Assembly (NCBI GenBank): GCA_964421815.1
Contig: CAYQYT010000007.1
Coordinates: 1-64,000 of the forward strand
From: DTU089 sp964421815
GTDB lineage: Bacteria > Bacillota > Clostridia > Oscillospirales > Acutalibacteraceae
Length of the DNA stretch: 64,000 bases
Direction of reading: 5' to 3'
Shown here: in pieces, positions 33,442 to 41,571 of the stretch
How the letters are laid out: the number at the start of each line of letters is the position of its first letter
Position numbering within the stretch: the first letter of the stretch is position 1
Notes under the pieces: generated by a model
The model's input: only the letters and a program-made list of their open reading frames with translations
The model's database searches: none
What the model was told of the DNA's origin: nothing
Program-made: the position numbers and the translations under genes

Positions 33442-34683
33442 ATGTCAAGATATGATGATGCAAAGCATATTTACGAAAATTTAGGTGTTGATACGGAAAA
33501 AGCCCTTAACGCTCTCAAGGATGTTACAATCTCCGTACATTGCTGGCAGGGTGATGACGTTACGGGTTTCGACAGCAAGGAAAGTCTTTCCGGCGGAATC
33601 CAAACCACCGGCAATTACCCGGGGAAAGCCACAACTCCCGAGGAGTTAATGGCGGACCTTGATAAAGCATTTTCCCTTATTCCCGGAAAGAAGAAACTGA
33701 ACCTTCACGCGTCCTATGCGATTTTTGAAAAGGGTGACTTTGCGGACAGAAATGAAATTTGTCCCAAGCATTTTAAAAGATGGGTTGAATATGCAAAAGA
33801 AAGAAATATGGGTATTGACTTTAACCCCACATTTTTCTCTCACCCAATGGTCAAAGACGGTCTCACCCTTTCCTCTCCCGATGAAACCGTACGTACTTTT
33901 TGGGTGGAGCACGGAAAGGCATGTCTTAAAATAGCCCAATATTTCGCCGAGGAAACCGGAATTCCCTGCGTTATGAATATATGGATTCCCGACGGCTACA
34001 AGGACATTCCTGCGGACAGACTCGCCCCCCGTGAGAGATTCAAAAAATCCCTGGACGAAATTCTTGATACCCCCTATGACAAATCAAAGGTTTATGTAAC
34101 CCTTGAATCAAAGGTTTTCGGTATCGGTGTTGAAAGTTACACCGTGGGCTCCGCAGAATTCTGCCTGTCCTATTCCGCAAACAAGGGCATCACTCCCCTT
34201 ATGGACAACGGACATTATCACCCAACGGAGCTTGTGTCCGATAAGATTTCCGCTTTGCTTCTCTTTAATGAAAAAATTGCCCTGCATATTACAAGGGGTG
34301 TTCGTTGGGACTCGGACCACGTAGTTCTTTTCGATGACGAAACAAAGGAAATTGCAAAAGAAATTGTTGCCCACAACGCACTTGACAGAGTGTTCATTGC
34401 AACGGACTATTTTGATGCTTCAATAAACAGAATCTCCGCCTGGGTAACGGGCGTGAGAAATGTTCAAAAAGCAGTTTTAGACGCACTTTTATTGCCCCTT
34501 GACAAAATGAAGAAACTCCAGGAAAGTAACAGTTTTACGGAGCTTATGTGTGTCAGAGAGGAAATGAAAACCGCGCCTTTCGGTGATATCTGGGCAGAAT
34601 TTCTCAAGAGAGAAAATATTGAAACTGATTATTTCAAAGTAATAAAAGAATATGAAGAAGAGGTTTTGGTGAAAAGATCATGA
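33442..34683 (+). CDS. rhaA: L-rhamnose isomerase
   Basis: 413 residues, full length. Converts L-rhamnose to L-rhamnulose using Mn2+. The N-terminal VHCWQGDDVTGFD and the metal-site region TPLMDNGHYHPTE are characteristic. It overlaps rhaD by 4 bp (ATGA), so the two are translationally coupled. No rhamnulokinase (rhaB) or rhamnose transporter is in the window, so the pathway must be completed elsewhere. Confidence 0.96.
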   Translation: MSRYDDAKHIYENLGVDTEKALNALKDVTISVHCWQGDDVTGFDSKESLSGGIQTTGNYPGKATTPEELMADLDKAFSLIPGKKKLNLHASYAIFEKGDFADRNEICPKHFKRWVEYAKERNMGIDFNPTFFSHPMVKDGLTLSSPDETVRTFWVEHGKACLKIAQYFAEETGIPCVMNIWIPDGYKDIPADRLAPRERFKKSLDEILDTPYDKSKVYVTLESKVFGIGVESYTVGSAEFCLSYSANKGITPLMDNGHYHPTELVSDKISALLLFNEKIALHITRGVRWDSDHVVLFDDETKEIAKEIVAHNALDRVFIATDYFDASINRISAWVTGVRNVQKAVLDALLLPLDKMKKLQESNSFTELMCVREEMKTAPFGDIWAEFLKRENIETDYFKVIKEYEEEVLVKRS

Positions 34684-35504
34684 AAAATATTTTGACTGCT
34701 CCCTTTGTGGAAGAAATGAAACGCGCAACCGCCAATATGTACCGTCAGGGCTGGGACGAAAGAAACGGCGGTAACATCAGTTATATGCTTGAAGAGGAAG
34801 AGGTAGCGGAGTATCTTGACCTTGACAATGTAATTCGTGAAATTCCCACAGGCTTTGACGCTACATATCTCATCGGTAAAATTTTCATTGTTACGGGTAC
34901 GGGAAAATACTTTAAAAATGTTGAAATCGACCCGGAAACAAACTTGGGAATCATCCGCATTGCAAAGGACGGCACAACTGCAGAACTCCTATGGGGCTAC
35001 AAGGACGGGGGCAAATTCACAAGCGAACTTCCCGCTCACCTTATGAGCCACATTTCAAGACTCAAGGTTAACCCCGAAAACAGAGTTGTTATGCACTCCC
35101 ATCCCACATACACCCTTGCAATGAATCACATTCACGAACTCGACGAAAAGAAATTTACCCACACACTTTGGGAAATGTGTACTGAATGTATCGTGGTTTT
35201 CCCCGACGGTATCGGTGTACTTCCCTGGATGGTTTGCGGCAACAATGAAATCGGCATTGCAACTGCAAAGAAAATGGAAGAATACAGATTGGTTATCTGG
35301 GGACTTCACGGCATTTACGGTGCGGGCAAGGACATGGATGAAACTTTTGGTCTTATTGAAACCGTTGAAAAAGCCGCTCAACTTTATATGTTGGCAACTG
35401 CAAGCGGAAAAAGAATCAACACAATTACCGACGAAAACCTTTGGGCAATTGTGGAAAGATTTGAACTTCAGAATCAATGTAAAAAAGAATTTCTTGACCT
35501 TTGA
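34680..35504 (+). CDS. rhaD: Rhamnulose-1-phosphate aldolase
   Basis: 274 residues, class II zinc aldolase. Cleaves L-rhamnulose-1-phosphate to DHAP and L-lactaldehyde. The phosphate/substrate segment NGGNISYML and the zinc-binding HSHPTYTLAMNH (two ligand His) are present, with a third His expected in WGLHGIYGAG. Coupled to rhaA by an ATGA overlap. It ends in a perfect 17-bp hairpin. Confidence 0.95.
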   Translation: MKNILTAPFVEEMKRATANMYRQGWDERNGGNISYMLEEEEVAEYLDLDNVIREIPTGFDATYLIGKIFIVTGTGKYFKNVEIDPETNLGIIRIAKDGTTAELLWGYKDGGKFTSELPAHLMSHISRLKVNPENRVVMHSHPTYTLAMNHIHELDEKKFTHTLWEMCTECIVVFPDGIGVLPWMVCGNNEIGIATAKKMEEYRLVIWGLHGIYGAGKDMDETFGLIETVEKAAQLYMLATASGKRINTITDENLWAIVERFELQNQCKKEFLDL

Positions 35505-35520
35505 TTTCATAATACTAATA

Positions 35521-35572
35521 AAAAGTTACGGCGGTTCCCTCCATTTAGGAAGTGAACCGCCGTAACTTTTTA
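35521..35572. terminator. Bidirectional terminator rhaD / small-protein trio
   Basis: Perfect 17-bp stem (arm AAAAGTTACGGCGGTTC, right arm 35554-35570) with a 16-nt loop and T-rich flanks. It serves both convergent operons. Confidence 0.85.
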
Positions 35573-35596
35573 ATTTTATTTTCCACCCAAAAAGTG

Positions 35597-36031
35597 TCAT
35601 GTGAGCATATAAATCAAAGCCATAATAAGTATTTCATCGGCTTTTTCCTGGGATAAAAGGAGTATAAGGGACAGAAGCAATGCCTTGTCGCTGTCCATAT
35701 TCAAATTGCCGAACAGATTTTTAAGATTATCTTCAAAACTCTGTTGTCCGTTATTGTGACCTGAATTATCTTTTCGGGGTTTATTCTCCCTGTTCTCCCC
35801 CCTGTTTTCTTCTTTGTGTGAATCCGTGCCGTAGTGCTTTAAATTGTCCAGATAACCGTTGGGCATGGGAATTCTTCGGGGCTCCTCTTTCTTTACTGCC
35901 GTTTTTTCCCTTTGTTCCGGTTCATCCTTTTCGAGCCCCGCACTTTGTCGCGCTCTCCTTTGCATATCTTCCGCACGTCTTATGGCATCATTCTGCATTT
36001 TCATAAGGTCTTTATAGGAATAGTCCGCCAT
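35597..36031 (-). CDS. Unknown protein C of a three-gene small-protein module
   Basis: 144 residues, not recognised. N-terminal amphipathic helix (YKDLMKMQNDAIRRAEDMQR), then a charged disordered middle rich in Glu, Lys, Arg, Asn and Gln. A compact C-terminus is built of short hydrophobic helices (DSDKALLLSLILLLSQEKAD, then EILIMALIYMLT). That hydrophobic end looks like a membrane-associating or self-packing segment. The ATG shares one base with the stop of the upstream gene, so it is translationally coupled. Last gene of the module. Confidence 0.75.
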   Translation of the reverse strand: MADYSYKDLMKMQNDAIRRAEDMQRRARQSAGLEKDEPEQREKTAVKKEEPRRIPMPNGYLDNLKHYGTDSHKEENRGENRENKPRKDNSGHNNGQQSFEDNLKNLFGNLNMDSDKALLLSLILLLSQEKADEILIMALIYMLT

Positions 36032-36465
36032 TACATTATTCCCCTTTCCCTCAAAAGCGGTAAAACGGACATAAGTTTCACAAGTTTTACTGCCTCGTCT
36101 GCTTTTTTCTTTCTGTCTTCCGACAGAAGCGGTTTAAGGGCGTTTATGAAATCAAGACGCTCATCTTTGGAATTAAAGGCTTGTAAAATGGGAAGAATTG
36201 CAGAAAGTTGGCTTAAATCCGGCATACCCAGACCGCCCAAATCACCCAAATTACCCAATCCGCCCAAAGTTTTCAACAAATCGTCAAGTTGCGGTCCTTG
36301 TTGGTTTTGGTTCTGTTGTTGCTTTTTTTCGGAAGTTCTTTGTTCCTTTTGGGAGGTCTCTTTGTCACCCATTCCCCCCAGAACACTTGCGGCAGTCTGT
36401 TTCAGATTTTCAATATCCTCGGGAGTAAGGGAATTTAAAATGGCATTCAAATCAAAATCAGCCAT
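36031..36465 (-). CDS. Unknown protein B of the small-protein module (Gln-rich linker)
   Basis: 144 residues from ATG 36465, which has GGAGG 8 nt upstream; the frame extends 16 codons further without support. Helical N-terminus (DLNAILNSLTPEDIENLKQT), a polar linker with repeated Gln (KKQQQNQNQQ), a Gly/Leu-rich patch (LGGLGNLGDLGGLGMPDL) and a helical C-terminus (ILPILQAF...LMSVLPLLRERG). Overlaps the upstream gene by 8 bp and the downstream one by one base. No family recognised. Confidence 0.75.
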   Translation of the reverse strand: MADFDLNAILNSLTPEDIENLKQTAASVLGGMGDKETSQKEQRTSEKKQQQNQNQQGPQLDDLLKTLGGLGNLGDLGGLGMPDLSQLSAILPILQAFNSKDERLDFINALKPLLSEDRKKKADEAVKLVKLMSVLPLLRERGIM

Positions 36466-36697
36466 TATTCTTTCCTCCGAAAAATTTTTCAAAAATCGCT
36501 TTTGCCGCGTCACTGTTCAGCAATGCCTTGGTTTTCTCCTCATCTTGCAAAAGATTTTTTACGGCATTTGCCTGTTGTTCGCTTAAATTTTTGTTGATAA
36601 AATCATTTAATCCCTCACTTGTATTCAGATTTTCGCTGTCTTTAGCCTTTTTTACAAGCTCGTTTATGTCAATTTTGTCTTTTCTTGAATTACTCAT
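36458..36697 (-). CDS. Unknown small acidic helical protein A of the module
   Basis: 79 residues, helical and charged throughout, no membrane helix. It has GGGGGATTTCAATG as its start. The C-terminal half (LSEQQANAVKNLLQDEEKTK...AAKAIFEKFFGG) resembles the helical C-terminus of protein B in style. First gene of three coupled genes on the minus strand. Divergent from the YfcE-type phosphodiesterase. Confidence 0.72.
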   Translation of the reverse strand: MSNSRKDKIDINELVKKAKDSENLNTSEGLNDFINKNLSEQQANAVKNLLQDEEKTKALLNSDAAKAIFEKFFGGKNNG

Positions 36698-36760
36698 TGA
36701 AATCCCCCGCTTAATTGTTTATAATTATTACAATATATTGAAATAAGGGGATGAATATGT

Positions 36761-37231
36761 ATGCGCGTACTTGTACTTTCTGACTCCCATCGCAATAACA
36801 TAAACTTATTCTCCGCAATAACCGAAGAACCCACCGCAGAAGTTGTCTATTTTTTAGGGGACGGAGCCAACGAATTTGAGGAGGCAAAATATATTTACGG
36901 AAAAAATCAAGCCTTCATCGGTGTCCGTGGCAACTGTGACCTGGGTTCATTTCTTCCCGAAAGAGATTTACGCACAGTATGCGGTAAAAAAATCCTTGCA
37001 ACCCACGGTTATGTGCAGAATGTGAAATTCGGTTTAACGGATTTACAACTTGAAGCCGTCAGCGAACATTGTGACATCGTGCTTTTCGGTCACACCCACA
37101 ATCCCGAAAACGTATATAAGGACGGAATTTACTATTTCAACCCCGGGAGCGTCAAGGACGGTTGCTACGGTGTTATTGACATAACACCCGGCGGCATAAT
37201 TTGTATAAACAAAAAGTTGTCAGTTTATTGA
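36761..37231 (+). CDS. YfcE/MJ0936-family phosphodiesterase
   Basis: 156 residues. The small calcineurin-like fold shows all five motifs: LSDSHRNN, GDGAN, VRGNCD, THGY and GHTHNPE. Family members hydrolyse artificial phosphodiesters in a metal-dependent way and have poorly defined natural substrates. In many Bacillota this gene (ysnB) follows rph and an ITP pyrophosphatase gene; here it stands alone next to a membrane-protein pair. Confidence 0.88.
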   Translation: MRVLVLSDSHRNNINLFSAITEEPTAEVVYFLGDGANEFEEAKYIYGKNQAFIGVRGNCDLGSFLPERDLRTVCGKKILATHGYVQNVKFGLTDLQLEAVSEHCDIVLFGHTHNPENVYKDGIYYFNPGSVKDGCYGVIDITPGGIICINKKLSVY

Positions 37232-37284
37232 CATTTTTACGTTATACTGATAGACTAAATCTATTAAAAATAAGGAGAGATACT

Positions 37285-38055
37285 ATGGATATCCGTCAAA
37301 GTCCGTTTATGTACTGCCTCGCGATTTTTGTTATTATTTTCGTAATAGTACAGTCCGCGTTCTTCATCAGAAAAGCTTGGAAACGAGCAAAGGAGTTGGG
37401 AATTGAAAGTTCCACCCTTAAAAACACCGTAACTTCAAGCATACTTTTCACAATTGCACCCGCAATTGCAATTCTTGCAACAGTTATTGCACTTGCAAAA
37501 TCATTAGGACTTGTTCTGCCGTGGATCAGGCTTTCGGTTATAGGCAACCTCGCCTATGAATCCGCCGCAGCCGAAACAACACTCAGTCAGTTGGGCGGCA
37601 GTATCAGCCAGGCGGTTACGGATCCCACCCAATTTTCCGCCATTGCTTGGGTTATGACAATCGGCAGTTGCCTTCCCCTAATTCTTATGCCCATTCTTTG
37701 TAAAAAAATTCAGAGCAAGGTCGGCAACGCAATGAATAACTCCGACTCAAAAATCGGTAAACTTGCGGACTACATATCAGCCGCCGCTTTCATAGGTATT
37801 ATTGCCGCATTCGTTGCACAGTCAATTAACGGCAAATCCTCCGACGGCACAAACGACGCCGGTTTCCTTTCAATAGCCGTTCTTATTTCATCCGTGCTTA
37901 TTTACCTGCTTCTTGAACTCATTGTAAAGAAAACGGGCAAAGATAAATTTGAACCTTTCATTATGCCCCTTTCAATGTTCGGTGCAATGGGAGTTGCAGT
38001 TCTTCTCACACAAATTCTTCCTGCAAATCTTGTAGGATTCACTTGGTTTAATTAA
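37285..38055 (+). CDS. DUF5058 family membrane protein
   Basis: 257 residues from ATG 37285 (TAAGGAGAGATACTATG). The longer frame starting at 37201 overlaps the previous gene and lacks a ribosome binding site. About six membrane helices. The pattern PAIAILATVIALAKSLG, then PWIRLSVIGNLAYESAAAE, is the DUF5058 signature as I know it. Function unknown. Always seen as a membrane protein in anaerobic Bacillota. It is followed 14 bp later by another membrane protein, so the two probably form one transporter or complex. Confidence 0.78.
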   Translation: MDIRQSPFMYCLAIFVIIFVIVQSAFFIRKAWKRAKELGIESSTLKNTVTSSILFTIAPAIAILATVIALAKSLGLVLPWIRLSVIGNLAYESAAAETTLSQLGGSISQAVTDPTQFSAIAWVMTIGSCLPLILMPILCKKIQSKVGNAMNNSDSKIGKLADYISAAAFIGIIAAFVAQSINGKSSDGTNDAGFLSIAVLISSVLIYLLLELIVKKTGKDKFEPFIMPLSMFGAMGVAVLLTQILPANLVGFTWFN

Positions 38056-38069
38056 GGAGGTGCCGATTT

Positions 38070-38741
38070 ATGAAAAAATCTTATTATGATAAAGTTCATA
38101 CATGGGGACGAGTTTGGAGCATACTTGCTCTTTTGGTTCTTTTCTCAGTACCTCTCGGCATTTCAATCTACTACGATGCTTGGCCCGAGATTACTCCGCT
38201 TCTCAAAGCACTTATAAGCCTTATTCCCATTTACTGGATTTCAGCCATTGTTGAAGTTATCACCTACACCCCCATGCTTGGTGCCGGCGGCACATACCTG
38301 AGTTTTGTTACGGGCAACATTACAAACCTGAAACTTCCCTGCGGTTTAAGTGCCATGAATGCCGCCAAAGTTAAAGCAAACTCCGAGGAGGGCGAGGTTA
38401 TTTCAACTATTGCCATCGGTGTTTCCGCTATCACAACAACTATAATAATTGCAGTTGGTGTTTTGGCTTTCAGCCCCGTACTTCCGGTTCTTACAGATCC
38501 TTCATCAATTCTTTCTCCCGCTTTTGCAAGAGTTATTCCCGCCCTTTTCGGTGCGCTTCTTGCATCTTATTTGAGAAAGTTTTGGAAGATTTCCATAGTT
38601 CCCATTGTTGTGGGTTGTATAGTTCTCGCATTTGTTCCGAGTTTCGGTGTTGGAACTCTCCTTTTCGTAACAATCGTTGCAAGTATAGCAGGTGTATTTG
38701 TTATGAACAAATTCGGTATTCTCGAAAAAAAGAATAAATAA
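38070..38741 (+). CDS. Membrane partner of the DUF5058 protein
   Basis: 223 residues, about six membrane helices, with a short conserved-looking loop GAGGTYLSFVTGNITNLKLP that contains Gly/Thr/Asn and could line a substrate site. Starts with AAGGAGGTGCCGATTTATG. It is the second gene of a two-gene operon. A small polytopic pair with no ATPase nearby suggests a secondary transporter or channel made of two subunits. This is an inference from layout only. Confidence 0.7.
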   Translation: MKKSYYDKVHTWGRVWSILALLVLFSVPLGISIYYDAWPEITPLLKALISLIPIYWISAIVEVITYTPMLGAGGTYLSFVTGNITNLKLPCGLSAMNAAKVKANSEEGEVISTIAIGVSAITTTIIIAVGVLAFSPVLPVLTDPSSILSPAFARVIPALFGALLASYLRKFWKISIVPIVVGCIVLAFVPSFGVGTLLFVTIVASIAGVFVMNKFGILEKKNK

Positions 38742-38759
38742 TAACAACATTAAACTATA

Positions 38760-38795
38760 ATCGGGCTATAAAAACTTCCGTTTTTATAGCCCGAT
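38760..38795. terminator. Bidirectional A/T-tract hairpin terminator
   Basis: Perfect 15-16 bp stem (arm TCGGGCTATAAAAAC) with loop TTCC. Same design as the elements at 28041, 42377 and 63883. It separates the convergent DUF5058 pair and the FN3 gene. Confidence 0.85.
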
Positions 38796-38799
38796 ATTC

Positions 38800-40827
38800 T
38801 TATATTTCTTTACCGAATTTATCGTAAATGCCGTTTCCTTTTGAATTATATGCTCTTACGGTATAGTAATATTTAGTTCCGCTTGCTCTTTTATTTTTAT
38901 CGGTAAAAGAAAGAGAGGTTGTTTTACCGAGGTTTTCCCAACTTCCGTCCGCGGTTTTTCTGTAAATTATATAGCCTGTCGCACCGCTGACCTGGTTCCA
39001 TTTAATAACCGGCTGTTTTTTACTGTTCAACGCAACACTTGTAATCTCAGGTGCATTAAGGCAGTTAATACCGATACCGTTCTCATATGAACCCTTATAC
39101 TTTCCGTTGACTGCCGCAACGGTGTAATAGTATTTGGAACTTTTTTTAGCAGTTTTGTCCGTATATGAAAGAACATCTTTAACCTCGGCAATCTGCTTGT
39201 AATCACCGGATGGGGATCTTCTGTAAACCTTGTAGGAAGTTGCACCGGCAACTCGTTTCCACTTCACAACATTACCGGAGTTCCACTTAACAGATGTAAG
39301 TTCCGGTGCTTTCATATACAAACACATCTTTGTGTTGTTTCCGGAAATACTCACACTGTTACCGTTGACTGCTTCAATGTAATAGGAATAAAAATAATTA
39401 TTTTCCTTTTTAACGGTATCATAGAAACTTGTTTTAGTTGTTGAACCAATCAATTTGTATTCTTCAAATGGGGATTCCCTGTAAATATTATACTTTGTTG
39501 CACCCTCAACAGCGTTCCACTTTAAATAAACGCTGTTATCAATACTTGAATATGCAGAGGATATTTTCGGCTCTGCAAGACAATAAACCGTAACACCCTC
39601 GGTGTCAAAGCTACTGTATTCCCCGTTTCTTTCAACTACAAGTGAATATGTGTATTTATTGCCCGAAGACGCGTCCGTATCAACGTATTCAAATACATCC
39701 GCACCCGAATACACAACCTGCCATTTGCCGTCGTTATCCAGTTTAAAAAGTTTATAATTCTCGGCATCCTCAACGGCTTTCCACTTTACTGTAACGATTT
39801 CACCGGTACAGGAAGCAGTGGGTTTTTGTGTAGCAAAAAGAGTCTTTTCCATTCTCTGCGATGTAAGACCCGTTGTTGTTCCGTTAGCCGCTCTAACGGT
39901 ATAATAATAAGTAACGCCGTCTTTTTTAGCGGTTTTATCCACATATTTTGTAACGGAACCGTCCACCGTTGCCAAACGGGTATAACTCTTTTCCGCGGAT
40001 GTTTTTCTGTAAATTTTGTACTGTTGCGCGCCTTTCACGCTCTCCCAAGAAAGCGCTATTTTGTTATCTTCAAGGGTTTCGGGGGCCTTTAAAATTTGCG
40101 GCGGAGCAAGATAAATAAGGTCAACTCCGTTTTTGTTATATTTACTGTAACAAGCTTCGTCAAAGGCTTTGACCGTATAAATGTATTTCTCTCCTCTTAC
40201 AGCGGTTTTGTCCGTATATTCAAGAGTGGTCACACTTGCCAATTTCACCCAGGAGGTATCCTCCTGTTTTCTGTAAATTACGTAGGAATCCGCATACTTA
40301 ACCTTATTCCATTTAATGTAGTTCCCGGAAAAAAGTGCTTCTGCTTCCGTTATCTTCGGAGTAACTTTTGCAATCTTGTTAAGCTTTATGGTAAATTGAT
40401 AAATGCTGTCGTTATCAATAACAAGATCCTTACCTTTTTTAATAAAAGTATAAGTAAGCCCATAGTATGTTCCGCTTTCCAACGGAGAAAAATCAATTGT
40501 CATGTTTCCCTTGCTGTTAACCGTTGGGAAAACCCCGCTTTTGTTTATGAGTATTTTCTGCCGTGCTTCGTCCGCGTATATTGTAAGACCGAAATAAACA
40601 TTTTCTTTGTAACCCTTGCTTTTAAAAGAAAACGTAAGTGTACCTTTGTCGGAATCTATTGAATATGTTTTGCACTTTGTCTTATAATCGGATTTTACAG
40701 GAACCATCAACCCGTATTTTCCGTCATAGGACTTGTACTTTGTGGCGGCAAAAGATGTCACCGACAGAGCCGAAAACATACACAACACCGCAAGAAACAC
40801 TGCGGCGGATTTTTTCAAAGCCCTCAT
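38800..40827 (-). CDS. Secreted fibronectin type III repeat protein
   Basis: 675 residues. Signal peptide (about 1-27, AAVFLAVLCMFSALSVTSFA). An N-terminal domain of about 120 residues (DGKYGLMVPVKSDYKTK...) matches the corresponding region of the 1010-residue protein at 20828-23860. Six FN3 repeats follow, each with a Y-x-[IV]-Y-R-K type strand. There is no anchoring motif. It overlaps the NUDIX stop by ATGA and has AAGGAGG 7 nt upstream, so it is translated from the NUDIX transcript. A paralogue with fewer repeats; extracellular binding or cell-surface packing is the best guess. Confidence 0.85.
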   Translation of the reverse strand: MRALKKSAAVFLAVLCMFSALSVTSFAATKYKSYDGKYGLMVPVKSDYKTKCKTYSIDSDKGTLTFSFKSKGYKENVYFGLTIYADEARQKILINKSGVFPTVNSKGNMTIDFSPLESGTYYGLTYTFIKKGKDLVIDNDSIYQFTIKLNKIAKVTPKITEAEALFSGNYIKWNKVKYADSYVIYRKQEDTSWVKLASVTTLEYTDKTAVRGEKYIYTVKAFDEACYSKYNKNGVDLIYLAPPQILKAPETLEDNKIALSWESVKGAQQYKIYRKTSAEKSYTRLATVDGSVTKYVDKTAKKDGVTYYYTVRAANGTTTGLTSQRMEKTLFATQKPTASCTGEIVTVKWKAVEDAENYKLFKLDNDGKWQVVYSGADVFEYVDTDASSGNKYTYSLVVERNGEYSSFDTEGVTVYCLAEPKISSAYSSIDNSVYLKWNAVEGATKYNIYRESPFEEYKLIGSTTKTSFYDTVKKENNYFYSYYIEAVNGNSVSISGNNTKMCLYMKAPELTSVKWNSGNVVKWKRVAGATSYKVYRRSPSGDYKQIAEVKDVLSYTDKTAKKSSKYYYTVAAVNGKYKGSYENGIGINCLNAPEITSVALNSKKQPVIKWNQVSGATGYIIYRKTADGSWENLGKTTSLSFTDKNKRASGTKYYYTVRAYNSKGNGIYDKFGKEI

Positions 40828-41378
40828 TTTATGCCCTCCTTTTGCATTTGGAAGAACTTATCACCTTTTAGGATTATCGTTTGGGTTTTGGAGTCCTTTA
40901 TTTCCCCGTTCATAACCATTTCAACGGCTTTACTGAGCGGCATTTTGAGAGTGTTCACAAACTCATCATCGTCAAGATGCTGTTTTCCCTCTTTCAAATC
41001 CGTTGCAATATACATGTGAATTACCTCGTCAATAAGAGCCGGGGTAGTGTATAAATCTCCTATGTGGAAAATATTTTCGGCGGACAAACCCGTTTCTTCA
41101 GAAAGTTCACGCAGGGCGGCTTCCATAGGGTCCTCACCCTTTTCAAGTTTTCCGGCAGGAACCTCAAGTGTTACCTTATCCAAAGCGTATCTGAACTGAT
41201 TAACAAAAACCACCTGTCCGTCATCCGTGTATGGTAACACGCATACCGCACCCGGATGGCGAATAACCTCACGCACGCCCTTTTTTCCGTTGGGGAGAAG
41301 GATCTCATCTTTGTAGAGATGTATGGCAACTCCGTCAAATATTTCCTCGGAAGAAAGCATTTTTTCTTCAAGTTTCAT
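40824..41378 (-). CDS. nudF: NUDIX hydrolase, ADP-ribose pyrophosphatase type
   Basis: 184 residues. The Nudix box is complete: GKLEKGEDPMEAALRELSEE followed by TGL fits G-x5-E-x7-REUxEExGU. The upstream segment VNQFRYALDKVTLEVPAGK is typical of ADP-ribose pyrophosphatases. It hydrolyses ADP-ribose to AMP and ribose-5-phosphate. It has its own consensus promoter and is coupled by ATGA to a secreted FN3 protein, a surprising partner. Confidence 0.9.
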   Translation of the reverse strand: MKLEEKMLSSEEIFDGVAIHLYKDEILLPNGKKGVREVIRHPGAVCVLPYTDDGQVVFVNQFRYALDKVTLEVPAGKLEKGEDPMEAALRELSEETGLSAENIFHIGDLYTTPALIDEVIHMYIATDLKEGKQHLDDDEFVNTLKMPLSKAVEMVMNGEIKDSKTQTIILKGDKFFQMQKEGIK

Positions 41379-41422
41379 ATTACCTTACCTCATGACAAAT
41401 TTTCATACAGTTATACGAATAC

Positions 41423-41451
41423 ATTATACAACAAACCCTTATCACTTTCAA
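41423..41451 (-). promoter_or_regulatory. Promoter of NUDIX-FN3 operon
   Basis: On the minus strand, TTGAAA (41446-41451), 17 bp, TATAAT (41423-41428). Confidence 0.7.
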
Positions 41452-41503
41452 CTATAATTTGGCAGGTATTACTTAAATTCGATTAAATCTACAAGCCAAA
41501 TTA

Positions 41504-41532
41504 TTGAAATAACAAATCAGTAGTGCTATAAT
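41504..41532 (+). promoter_or_regulatory. Promoter of PP2C-like gene
   Basis: TTGAAA (41504-41509), 17 bp, perfect TATAAT (41527-41532), 39 bp upstream of the ATG. Confidence 0.72.
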
Positions 41533-41571
41533 TGTTTATCTGTAACAAAGTTGTTTGTTTTGAGGTGCACT

